DNA from: Diphasiastrum complanatum
Lineage: Eukaryota; Streptophyta; Lycopodiopsida; Lycopodiales; Lycopodiaceae
DNA length: 64,000 nucleotides
Reading direction: 5' to 3'
NCBI GenBank assembly: GCA_029204225.1
Contig: MU831986.1
Location: forward strand, 1-64,000
The stretch's first letter is position 1. Each line of letters starts with the position of its first letter. A model generated the notes under the pieces. That model saw nothing but the letters and a program-made list of their open reading frames with translations, ran no database searches and was not told the origin of the DNA. Positions 31,602 to 42,717 of the stretch are shown piece by piece. The translations under genes were made by a program, and so were the position numbers.

Positions 31602-33044
31602 ATGTCGTCTGCCTCTCGTCCTTCCTCTCACCCTCACCAGGTTTATTCCATTGTTAATCATCGTTTGTTTCACTATGGTTCGTTATGTATTCCCAGCACT
31701 CTCGACATACGTCCACAGCTCCTTCTTGATGCTCATTCCTCTCCTGTTGGTGGCCATTTTGGTTTTCAGAAGTCCTTGTTCCGTTTGAAAGAACATTTTT
31801 ATTGGCCTTCCATGAAGCGTGAGCTTTCCCACCTTATTCATACTTGTGATTTTTGCCTTCATAACAAGTATTCCCGTGAAAAACCTGGCGGTCTCCTTCA
31901 AAGTTGGCCTATTTCTTCCCGCCAGTGGACTGATATATCTATGGACTTCATTTTAGGTCTTCCCCGTACTCAGCGTGGTCATGACTCTTGTTTGGTGGTA
32001 GTTCATAGGTTTTTTAAACAAGCTCATTTCATACCAGTCAGACGTACTATTACAGCAGAGCAGTGTGGTCGTATATTTATTTTTGAGATTTTTCACTTAC
32101 ATGGTCTCCCACGATTTATACTTACTGATCGGGATACCAAGTTTACATCAGGTTTTTGGACAGAGCTTATGCGTATCTTGGATGTTAGGATACTTATGGG
32201 CACTGCTTATCATTCTTCTGCGGATGGTCTGTCTGAGGTTATTAACCGGGTATTGGAGGATTATCTACGACATTATGTTTTTCCTTCTGGTCGTGATTGG
32301 GATCGGCATTTATGTTTGGCTGAGTATAGTTATAACAGTTCTGTTAGTTCCAGCGCAAGTGTTTCCCCTTTCCTTCTTGCTCATGGATACTCACCAGTTC
32401 TACCCGGTATACCTGCTCCTCCAGATGATGCACCTGTTACTATTTCCTCTTATCTTTCGAGTGCTCGGGAGGTTATTACTAGAGCTGCTACTCATTTACA
32501 GCATATTCAGCAGTTGTACAGAACCATTGTTGATCGTCATCGGCTTGTTGAGTTTGCAAAGGGAGATACTGTTTTTCTCTGGTTACGCTTTGCTCGCCAT
32601 GGTTTTGTGCAGGGTCTTGCTTCTACTGAGAAGCTTGCACCGCGCTATTATGGGCCTTTTCAGATTCTTGAGCGCCTCAGTCCAGTTACATATCGTCTTG
32701 AGTTACCTGCTGCTACTCGGGCTTGTGATATCTTTCATGTCAGTTTATTACGTGCTGCTATTGAGGATGATGCTCCTCGAGATTCTTCATTTCCTACAGA
32801 GCTTTTTCCATTCCTGTCAGCTGCTATTTTACAGGTGCGCTTATTGCATAGTCGTCGCCATCGGCATGTTCAGTTTTTGGTCCAGTGGGATGGTCGTCCT
32901 ATTGAGGAGGCTACTTGGGAGCCTATTGATGTTTTTTATCATACCCCTATCCTGGCTGATCAGGCTCGATCACTTGCAGCTACCATTGCTTCTCGGGATG
33001 CTTCGGCTTCTCTTGATGTTCTTTTATCAGATGGAATATCTTGA
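31602..33044 (+). CDS. Chromovirus integrase with chromodomain (open frame)
   Basis: A 480-codon open frame, in phase with RNase H. From the first Met: H2C2 finger (H45, H52, C82, C85), DDE core with D115 (MDFI), D176 (TDRDTKF) and E212 (35 residues after D176), GPF module (APRYYGPFQILERL, about 350) and a chromodomain (FLVQWDGRPIEEATWEP, about 430). The catalytic triad is intact. The chromodomain targets integration to heterochromatin in known chromoviruses. VVVHRF has His where Asp is usual. With 5' domains missing the copy is not autonomous. Confidence 0.9.
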   Translation: MSSASRPSSHPHQVYSIVNHRLFHYGSLCIPSTLDIRPQLLLDAHSSPVGGHFGFQKSLFRLKEHFYWPSMKRELSHLIHTCDFCLHNKYSREKPGGLLQSWPISSRQWTDISMDFILGLPRTQRGHDSCLVVVHRFFKQAHFIPVRRTITAEQCGRIFIFEIFHLHGLPRFILTDRDTKFTSGFWTELMRILDVRILMGTAYHSSADGLSEVINRVLEDYLRHYVFPSGRDWDRHLCLAEYSYNSSVSSSASVSPFLLAHGYSPVLPGIPAPPDDAPVTISSYLSSAREVITRAATHLQHIQQLYRTIVDRHRLVEFAKGDTVFLWLRFARHGFVQGLASTEKLAPRYYGPFQILERLSPVTYRLELPAATRACDIFHVSLLRAAIEDDAPRDSSFPTELFPFLSAAILQVRLLHSRRHRHVQFLVQWDGRPIEEATWEPIDVFYHTPILADQARSLAATIASRDASASLDVLLSDGIS

Positions 33045-33109
33045 TGCAGTACTTTTCTCTGGCACTGGTTCTTATCTTATTTTGCCTACATTGGGGACAA
33101 TGTTCTTTA

Positions 33110-33600
33110 TAGCCAGGGAGAGTTACGGACTACATGATACAAGCCTACTGGGCTACTCTGCATATATTCCGCAGGCCTCTACATTTACTGTTGGTTATGT
33201 ATATTTCTGGTTACGCATTTTATATTAGTCATGTACAGGCCCCAGAGCCTTTTTATATGCTTATGACCCGCACTGGGTCCTTTTTTATGACATTGACTGG
33301 CCTTGGGCCCTTATTATATGGTTATATGTGGAGTGGGGGCCCGTAGGAGGGCGCACTATTTTCCCTCCACATTTTGCCTCCCTTTACTTTTGAATTTCTA
33401 TTTTACGGTTCATTGGTAGGGTATTTATATGGGCAAATATTTGTACACTCATTTTTCAGATTATTGATTGGTATTGCTTGGGCTCTTCGTGGGAGAACCT
33501 ATTGTCTTGTCTATTGCTTGTAGGGCTTTAGTCTATTGCTATCTTTTATGCTTCATTGATTAAACACCTGAGATTTTGATCATAACTACTCCCCATTGGA
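33110..33600 (+). repeat. Probable 3' LTR of the chromovirus
   Basis: Non-coding sequence after a purine tract. It includes several TTATATG-like words (TTTTTATATGC, TTATTATATGG, TTTATATGGGC) and GGGTATTTATATGGGC near 33418 that could serve as a TATA box. There is no second LTR to compare, so the limits are estimates. Confidence 0.45.
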
Positions 33601-33634
33601 TCAAAGCTCGTACTACATCGATACTATCCAAACC

Positions 33635-34059
33635 AATTAGGTTAGATTTTAAAGTTATTTTATGATGAATTTAGATAAGCCCTAAAATGGTTAGATCCAA
33701 GCTACTAATGTATAAATATATGATGGTTTCTCCATCAAATTATGAGTAAAAATTTGGTTTCCATCTACCAAAGTTGTTGGTGATCCATGTGCTTGATATT
33801 TGCTATTTGTGTTAAGTGCTTTGCAATAGTGGGATTGATTATCGAGTTAAGGTATTGTACTCTGCCTGTGGCCGTCCATACTTTCACACATGTGAAGGAT
33901 ATTTCAAGAATTTGAGCCTTAAAGTGGAGTTCAAGCCAAGGTGAAGCCATGAAACACTAAATTGGTTGGTGTTTTTGCTATAGGATCTCAATTGCATCCA
34001 TTCAAGGTGCTTTCTCCATCATTTCAAACATTTATTGGAGTCTTTTTGTTGTATTTTCA
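33635..34059 (+). repeat. 5' LTR (truncated) of the gag-protease copia element
   Basis: Matches 36680-37112 almost throughout, for example GATGGTTTCTCCATCAAATT and GTGCTTTGCAATAGTGGGAT. It ends TGTATTTTCA, three bases before the primer-binding site. Confidence 0.9.
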
Positions 34060-34829
34060 ATATGGTATTAGAGCTATGTTATGAAATGAGCTAAATTCTT
34101 GCAATTTGATTCACTAGCATCATAGATTTTGATCAATTCAAGCATTATGTGATTATCTATGATTTGTATCTCCATTCTTGATCAAATCAAGTGAAGAGAA
34201 GTCTTGTAAGATCTGATCTACATGTGTTTAGGCCTCTAAAACCAAGATCAATCCACTTCTTATCAACAAGACCAAGTTATCAAGTTTTGCTTGCCTACTT
34301 ACATTTGATTCAAAGCGAGTTTTGGAGACAATATCAAGGAGTAGCATTCAAGCATTGAAGACATAGAAGAATCAAAAATTTTGGAGATGATTTAGGCTAT
34401 TCTTAGGTGTATGAGAGACCTCCTAAGAGTGATTTAGGTTCAGTCCAAAGCATTTTGCATTTACTCATCATTAAGATCATTTTTTTTTTGTCAAAATTGT
34501 GATCTTTGTAGCTTGGACTTGGAAAGTAGATTGTTTTCATTCTTATATAAAGGTTCAACTTGATATTATAAGAGTGATTTAGAGTGGCATTTATGTGTAA
34601 TTAGATCATCTTTTTTCAGGTTGATTGGATCTTTATAAGCCTTCTGAAATTTAGATCAAGGAGGAGTCAATTTGGGTCATTTTTCTACATCAAACAAGCT
34701 AGTTTCATTTTGTATCTTTTGCAATAAAATGATTGAGCTCAAGATCAAGTAGAATCTTGTTGAGATTTCATTTGTTGATCATTCTCAGGTCCCTAGATAG
34801 TGGGATAGCTAGTACTTGCATCCTTTCTA

Positions 34830-35561
34830 TTGTGTATCCATTCTTATAGACTCAATTTAAATCCACTAAATACAAGAAGAGGTTGTATTAAAATGAATGT
34901 AGCCAATGAACTCCTAAAGGAAGTCGGAAAGTGTACCTTGGCTCAAGAGGCTTGGGATTCACTTCAAAAGGTTTATGAGTCAAAGAACACTACAAGGCTG
35001 CTTGCCTTGAAGCATCAAATCTTTCAAAGCTACCAAAAGAAAGGAGAGAGTCCTTATTTATATGTTCTAAGGGTCAAGGAGTTAAACAAAGAATTTTCTT
35101 TTATAGGAGAATCTATAAAGGAAGATGAGCTTGTACAACTAATACTAATCCTGAATGGCCTTTGTGTAAATTTCTCTAACTTGGTGCAAGGATATGCCAT
35201 AATGAGAAAGTTGCCATCACTTGAAGACCTCCAAGGTGTCCTCATGGCCGAGGAGAATAGGAGACAACACTTCAATGCAAGGATGGATAAGCTTTCTATC
35301 CATGATGGAGATGATCAAGCACTCTTCACCAAGGGCAAAGGAAAAACCAAGAACAAGGGAGCCACATTCAAGGAGAGTCAAGCAAATATTGAAGATGAAG
35401 ATGGATCTTCAACTCCAACTCCAAGCAAGACCAAGAAGGACAAATCCAACATCAAATGCTATTGTTGTAGCAAGATGGGGCACTATGCCTTAGAATGCTT
35501 CAAGAGGAAGCAAGCACAAGATCAAGCCAATTGGACAAGAGGAAGAAGAGAGTTTTCATGA
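34830..35561 (+). CDS. Copia gag with zinc knuckle
   Basis: An open frame of about 230 codons. The UBN2-type gag repeat is clear: QEAWDSLQKVYESKNTTRLL, HQIFQSYQKKGESPYLYVLR, LILILNGLCVNFSNLV. A lysine-rich linker leads to the knuckle CYCCSKMGHYALEC (C-X2-C-X4-H-X4-C) and a stop shortly after. The true start may be upstream of the first Met in this frame. Gag would package element RNA. Confidence 0.85.
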   Translation: MCIHSYRLNLNPLNTRRGCIKMNVANELLKEVGKCTLAQEAWDSLQKVYESKNTTRLLALKHQIFQSYQKKGESPYLYVLRVKELNKEFSFIGESIKEDELVQLILILNGLCVNFSNLVQGYAIMRKLPSLEDLQGVLMAEENRRQHFNARMDKLSIHDGDDQALFTKGKGKTKNKGATFKESQANIEDEDGSSTPTPSKTKKDKSNIKCYCCSKMGHYALECFKRKQAQDQANWTRGRREFS

Positions 35562-35940
35562 GGACTCACTCATGATGTCAACTTTTTCATCATCAAGTCT
35601 CAAAGGTGAAGATCATTGGTGGATAGATAGTGGGGCTAGCTCCCACATGTCAGGTAAAAGGGAGTATTTCTCTAAGCTTACACCTTATGTAGGACATATA
35701 AAGTCCATGTTTATAGCAAATGATCATGAATGTAAAGTTGAAGGTGTGGTATCCATTCCCTTATTCTTAGGATCTTCCAAGAAGACTAAGATAGAAGGTG
35801 TTCTCCTCATTCCTAGCATCACTAAGAATTTGCCTAGTGTTGGCCAACTTTTAAATCATGGTTTCATTGTAGAGTTCTCTATTAATGTATGTGACATCAA
35901 GAATAATGGGAATATCATAGCAAGAGTAACAAGGTTTGGA
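35562..35940 (+). CDS. Copia protease
   Basis: The frame continues after the gag stop with WWIDSGASSHMSGKREYFSK, the active-site motif D-S-G-A of copia proteases, then KVEGVVSIPLFL and GVLLIPSITKNLPSVGQLLN. It ends soon after, without reaching the GAG-pre-integrase domain. The gag stop lies between the knuckle and the protease. Confidence 0.85.
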
Positions 35941-36418
35941 AGGTGGTGACAATTCAAGCTTTCAACTTCCATTTTCTTATTCACAAAGAGTGAATGGAAT
36001 GCACGACCCATTCACTCTTGAATTTCCAAGGAATGAAGACCTTCATTGGAAGGATGCCAAATTGGAGTTCATTGTTTTGTTGGATGAAGTAAAGATGGTG
36101 ACATTTCAAGCTTTGGTTTATGTGCTTCATAAAAAAGTTGGATCTTATGGAGGTTTGCTATTTTTCATGTTTATTTTGAGGAGGAGACTCTCATTTTGCA
36201 GCCCAAGGTGTTCATTCAACAACTTACCAAAGACAAAACTTGGATCTTGAAGATAATCCTTATTGAGCTCTCACTACATTTGAGAACTTGGAGCTCAAAC
36301 CATGTTCTTATTGTGATGTGTGATCATACTCACGCCACACAACAAGGATTTGAAAATTATGTTATTTTTATGCATATATTAATTATTGATCCAGAATAAT
36401 CTCATCAAGCTAAATTGT
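35941..36418 (+). other. Unassigned interior of the copia derivative
   Basis: Where pol should be there are about 480 bp with short frames and one inverted repeat (AAGAGTGAATGG at 35987, CCATTCACTCTT at 36008). No similarity to integrase, RT or RNase H is seen. Confidence 0.4.
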
Positions 36419-36427
36419 GAGGAGGAG

Positions 36428-37112
36428 TGTTAAAATTTCACAATGTTTTTGGTCATATGACTTGTAATTGGTAAGATGGCCATGTAATTGGATGCCACAC
36501 GTTCCAAATAGCATAGGATGCTTTTCCAAAGCTTTATTCTACATTCTACTTTGTAATGACACCTTTGAAATAAGGCCAAAAAGTGCTTAGATAGGGTAGA
36601 GAGAAAATAGGACCCAAAAATAGCATGTTTTTCATTGTTTTTGGATCTCAAGATCAAGACTCCTAATTAGGGTGGATCCAATGATCAATTAGGTTAGATG
36701 TTACGGTTAGGTTATGATGAATTCAGAGAAGGCCTAAAATGATCATATCCGAGCTACTAATGTATAAATATGTGATGGTTTCTCCATCAAATTATGAGTA
36801 AAAATTTGGTTTTCCATCTACCAATGTTGTTGGTGATCCATATGCTTGATATTTGCTATTTGTGTTGAGTGCTTTGCAATAGTGGGATTGATTAGCAAGT
36901 TAAGGTACTGTACTCTGCCTGTGGCAATCCGTACTTTCATACGTGTGAGGGATATCGCAAGAATTTGAGTCTTAAAGTGGAGTTCAAGCCAAGGTGAAGC
37001 TAGGAAACACTAAATTGGTTGGTATTTTTGCTATAGGATCTCAATTGGATTCATTCAAGGTGCTTTCTCCATCATTTCAAACATTTATTGGAGTCTTTTG
37101 GCTGTATTTTCA
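36428..37112 (+). repeat. 3' LTR of the gag-protease copia element
   Basis: Starts TGTTAAAATTTCACAATG directly after GAGGAGGAG and ends TGTATTTTCA; 685 bp. The last 430 bp match the truncated left LTR. Confidence 0.9.
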
Positions 37113-37779
37113 ATAGCTTGTTGACTGAGTTGTATGCCTTGCTTGGGTGGAAGTCACTTGTTTATGGCTGTCCAATCTGGTGTGGCGCCAGGGTGGCTTC
37201 CAGTGCTCATGAAGCTTTGAGTTGGTTAAGTCTGATATGAGTCAAACGACTTGCTTGGAATGGATTCTACTCATTTGTAATGAAGCTTCGAGTTGGTTAA
37301 GTTTGATTGAAGTCGGGTGGCTTGCTTGGAGGGAAGCTACTTCCGAAGGGACTCTTGATCTGGTATGGTGTCAGGTTGGCTCTCAATGTTGGTTTTAAAA
37401 CTTCAAGTCGGTTAAGTCTGATTTTTGTTGATGAGTTGGCTACTTGTATGTCGAGTGGGTTTGGACTACTAGTGTTGAAACCTGAGAAGCTAAGTCCTGG
37501 TTCCCAGTTCCCTTTGGAATGCTTTCACTACAGTTCAAGTACTTGAAGTAAGGCTGAAGATGATGCATTTCATCGAGGTTACATCTAGTTAGATGACTTT
37601 ATCCTTCTAGAGAAATGACAAGTTGTTAAATCTGACTATAAGGCTGTGTTTTATTTTCAAAAAAGCCCTATGCAATTCATGAACAACTTGTTGTTTGTCC
37701 GTGGCTGGCTGGGTCATCCTTCGGCATCTCATGTTGGTTAGATCTTGTCCATTGGTTAGTGTGACATTATTGGCAATGT
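37113..37779. other. No gene; degenerate repeat words
   Basis: The phrase GAGTTGGTTAAGTCTGAT or close variants occurs at 37219, 37284 and 37403. GGCTTGCTTGGA-like and GAAGCTTCGAG-like words also recur. No recognisable protein. Confidence 0.4.
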
Positions 37780-37784
37780 GTCTG

Positions 37785-38983
37785 TGTTGGAATTCTAATC
37801 TTCTCCTACTCATCCCTTCGCCCTCCTTCTACTCTCAAAGAATTCTATCTCTCAGAATCAGTCTACAGAATTACACGCAAAGTTGAATTAGGCAAAATCG
37901 CAAAGTCATCGCCAGATTACGGTTTGACCAAAAGGAACCGTTAAAACATTGTTTACGGAGAAGCACGACTCAAATGACCAGAGTCAACTCTCCTCAACCG
38001 TTTTCAAACGTAAGCAACCTACTTACGATTATCAACGAAGTCGACCAACGACGATGACTTACGAGTTCGTACGAAGTCAACTAACAACGGTTGACCCATC
38101 TCATCGTTTAGCTCCGTAAGTTATCACTTACGATTATCAATGAAGGAAGCAAACAATCACCTACAAAGCAACGATCAACAGCTGATCGAACGACCAACAG
38201 CTGTTCAAACGATTGCGGACAGACTACTGCCATCACGGCCTACATCTTTGCACTACGACGCATACAGAGGATACGTACTCTGTACTTCTCCTCTTTCACA
38301 ACGCTCCAAATAACGGATCTACGGATCTTGTTTAAACAGTTGTTAATCATCTTGTAAACTGTAATTACAATAAATCAAAAGACTCTGACAACTATAAATG
38401 TATATCTGAATGAAGAGAAAGAGAGATAGGTGTTGTTGAGTTGAACAATCTGTATGCACAGAGTGATCAAATGACCAAAAAGGTCTTAGATAACTAGCTC
38501 CTTAGAGTTAGTGATGTATACACAGAGAGAGAGAGATTTAGAACTATAGCTATTGTTTTGAATCTGTAAGTAGGAATATGCGCTTATCAACGCTACTGTA
38601 TTGTGTTCCGATTCTCTTTTTATATATATACAGATTCACTACTGTTCAATCCTCACGTTCTTGATTGAATGCAATTGTCTCTCACTTTCTTGCACACAAA
38701 CATGGTTATCAGACACAGAGGATCGCATGGTTGTCCAAGATGCCTAATGCTTCGCAATCCTACTGTTACGGCAGTCACAGACTCCTACTTTGATAACCCA
38801 AAGGGATAACAAGCTTTTGATTCCATTCCCTAGCAATCCACGTTCCTGAAATCGTAGTTACTATTGTGTTCATTATTTTCTTACTGTTGGTAGAGGCATC
38901 GTTTCACATCGTAATCGCCTCTCGTGTTCTGTTTCCGTCACATAATCAATCGTAGACCAAGCATTTCATATCATACACCAAGA
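37785..38983 (+). repeat. 5' LTR of the 37.8-42.7 kb copia element
   Basis: 1199 bp. Compared with the 3' LTR most differences in the first 250 bp are C/T or G/A changes. It holds only a short GAGAGAGA run at 38525 where the 3' LTR has a tract of over 100 bp. Confidence 0.95.
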
Positions 38984-39078
38984 AAAGTGATATTAGAGCC
39001 TTGGTTCAGTGGATTACTAGAGTCTAGGATCTTTTTCCAAAAGCTATTCTAAATTGTTTGTGTATAATTTTGATCACT

Positions 39079-39900
39079 ATGGAAGGCACCTCAGAGATCC
39101 GCTTGATCAATAAATTCAATGGAGATGACTTCCACATGTGGAAGTTCAAAATGAGGATGATCCTGATTGAAAAGGAGTTATGGGGATATGTTAACGGTTC
39201 TATAGCCAGACCGAACCCGAACAGCTCCCAGCTTGGGAAGCCAAAGATGGCAAGGCTCTTGCCATTGTATCTCTAAATCTTAAAGACACTCAAATTGCTC
39301 ATGTATCCAACTCCACTACTTCCAAAGAAGCATGGGATACACTCACCAACATCTACGAGACCACAGATGTCTCGTCTCGCCTCTTCTTGAGGAACAAGGT
39401 ACTAACACTCAGAATGAGTGAAAACACCTCGGTCAGCGACCATCTGAAGGAGTTCAAACAATTGATGAACCAATTGGCTGCAATAGGTTCCCCTATATTA
39501 GAAGAAGACTCTATCATGTCTCTTCTTGTCAGTCTTCCATCCTCCTACGATAACTTAGTGTTGCTTCTGAGCAATACCCCTGCGCTGTCTTTCCAAAAAT
39601 TGACAACAAGCTTGTTGCAGGAAGAAGTCAGGAGAAAAAGCTTGTCCACATCTACGAGTTCCAAATCCATGGCACTCTATTCAAACAAGCAGCAATCCAA
39701 GAAGAAGAAAGGCTTCAAGGATAAGAAGACAAAGGCAGAACAGCCAGCGTCATTACAACCACAACAGCAACAGTATAGTCACTCGTTGTCCAACCAAGCT
39801 ATTTTGCAGATATTGCAAAAGAACCAACCACGACATCAAGGACTGTCGCATCCTCAAACACAATGAAGCAAAGAAGAAGATGCAACAGCACCAAAAAGGG
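39079..39900 (+). pseudogene. Copia gag with zinc knuckle (frameshifted)
   Basis: Starts MEGTSEIRLINKFNGDDFHM, then WKFKMRMILIEKELWGYVNG; a frameshift follows near 39226. The second part has KEFKQLMNQLAAIG and LLVSLPSSYDNLVLLL (UBN2-type gag). The knuckle CRYCKRTNHDIKDC (C-X2-C-X4-H-X4-C) is at about 39807-39848, in yet another frame. At least two shifts and internal stops make it non-functional. Confidence 0.9.
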
Positions 39901-39954
39901 AACTCTGACATAGTCAAAGTTTCTCAAGATGAAGAGAAGATGCTGATGGTATAA

Positions 39955-40060
39955 GATCATTCCAACAGAGATGCCCATCACTGGTATCTCGATTCAGGTG
40001 CTTCTCAGCACATGACGCCATGCAAGGACCTCTTCTCCACACTCACAGCGACATAATTTG
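39955..40060 (+). pseudogene. Copia protease, truncated
   Basis: DAHHWYLDSGASQHMTPCKD carries the D-S-G-A active site, but the domain stops about 20 residues later. Sequence jumps to the GAG-pre-integrase region, so most of the protease is deleted. Confidence 0.85.
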
Positions 40061-40071
40061 TTGTAGTTTCT

Positions 40072-40985
40072 GTGAGTTGTTCAGATGCAAATTTATGGCA
40101 TCAAAGATTAGGTCATTTAAACATGCGTTCAATCTTGTACATGCATCACAATAAAATGGTCAAGGACATGAATATAATTGTTGTCACCACAGCTAATCAG
40201 ACTATTTGTGAAAATTGTCTACTAGGGAAACAACCTAGAACGAGATTTCCCAGAGGACAAGCCAAAAGGGCGAAGTCCATCTTGTCACTGATACACAGTG
40301 ACTTGTGTGGTCCTATGAGCGTACCTTCATTAGGTCAAGCTCTGTATTTTATCACATTCATTGATGATTACTCCCGATTTGCCAGTGTAATATTCATTAA
40401 GAACAAGTCAAAAGCATTTTGTTGCTTCAAAGACTTCAAGCAATACGCTGAAAATCAAACTGGTCAGAGGATCAAGGCCCTACGGTCTAATTCAGGGAGA
40501 GAGTTCTTGTCAAATGAGATGAAGGACTACCTATCTTCATGTGGCATGCACCACCAGTTTGCTACGAGCTACACTCCACAACAAAACGAAGTAGCAGAGC
40601 GGAAAAACGGCACACTGTTGGAAGCTGCACGATTCGTGACAACAAATTTGCATTTGCCTCGAACCTTTTGGGCAAAAGCTATCTCTACAACTTGATATCT
40701 GCAAAATTACTCTAGCACTAAAGCGGTTGATTCCAAGACACCATTTGAAGCCTACTATGGTTACAAACCAAGTTTGAAACACCTGCGTGTCTTTGGATGT
40801 CTCTGCTATGCACAAGTGCCATCTGCTCTGAGGAAGAAGCTGGACCCAATAAGTTGCAAAAGCATCTTCATCAGCTATTCAACTTCTCACAAGGCATATC
40901 GTGTTTACGATGTGGTTACGGGCCAGATCTTAGTCAGTCGCGACGTTGTTTTCCTTGAAGACAAATACTATGATTTCAAAACATA
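40072..40985 (+). pseudogene. Copia integrase, one catalytic Asp replaced
   Basis: GAG-pre-integrase (LWHQRLGHLNMRSI, CENCLLGKQPRTRF) then the core. The first Asp is in HSDLCGPM. The second sits in RSNSGREF, where Asn replaces the usual Asp (RSDNGGEF). The Glu is in NEVAERKN, 35 residues on. A TGA at 40695 follows WAKAISTT. The frame then resumes with LKHLRVFGCLCYAQVPSALR to FLEDKYYDFKT and a stop. The lost Asp predicts an inactive integrase. Confidence 0.9.
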
Positions 40986-41199
40986 AGCAACCAATACAAG
41001 AGACTGCCATAGCAGCTCCACCTTCCAGCGATAGGCTACGACCTACAATTGTTCAAGCAATGGAGTTCGTCCCAATGACTCCACTTACCGTCGATGGGCC
41101 TAGACCCATGATCGTTCAACTGCAAAATACTATGGTCCCAGTCATTCACCAAGGAGAATTATCTGATCAAGCACCTGTAGTTCGAAGATCTGTGAGACA

Positions 41200-41345
41200 G
41201 TGACATTAGCCTGACCGATTCATCCCTCAGGCTTTCATTAGTCATGACGAATCGGCCACGGTAGCAGAAGCACTGTCAATGCCCGATGCAGACAAATGAA
41301 AAGCTGCCATGGATGCTGAGTATCAATCTCTAATGAAAAACAAAC
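41200..41345 (+). pseudogene. Copia RT region, first residues only
   Basis: With stops, the frame gives FISHDESATVAEALSMPDAD and KAAMDAEYQSLMKNK, the region just before copia RT (EP....EAL..P....W..AM..E...L..N.TW). The sequence then passes within about 90 bp to the polypurine tract, so RT and RNase H are deleted. Confidence 0.8.
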
Positions 41346-41431
41346 ATTGACAAGGGACAAACATTCCACTCTAGTAGAATTGCTAAATCTCAATTTGAGT
41401 CCAGATTCGTAGCAGCAAGCTTAAGAGGGAG

Positions 41432-42712
<1,281 letters not shown>

Positions 42713-42717
42713 GTCTG

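Larger units (their letters stand above)
31150..33600 (+). mobile_element. 5'-truncated chromovirus (Ty3/gypsy), plus strand
   Basis: The element starts within RNase H (ETDASSTGLGALL) and runs through integrase and a C-terminal chromodomain to a stop at 33044. It is followed by a GGGGACAATGTTC and CCAGGGAGAG segment (33093-33121) and a non-coding, LTR-like sequence to about 33600. Gag, protease and RT are missing. The right part abuts a copia LTR. Confidence 0.85.
33635..37112 (+). mobile_element. Copia-type element with gag and protease only
   Basis: Two direct LTRs (33635-34059, truncated, and 36428-37112) enclose a primer-binding site (TGGTATTAGAGCT, 34063-34075), gag, zinc knuckle, protease and about 480 bp of unknown sequence. 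A GAGGAGGAG purine tract (36419-36427) precedes the 3' LTR. Integrase, RT and RNase H are absent, so it is a non-autonomous derivative. The left LTR lacks about 250 bp where it meets the chromovirus. Confidence 0.88.

Noticed and set aside
32065-33228. A 387-codon plus-strand open frame, very hydrophobic and Leu/Phe-rich
   Set aside because: It is the shifted frame of the chromovirus integrase, which has clear motifs in its own frame. The hydrophobicity comes from the T-rich codon third positions.
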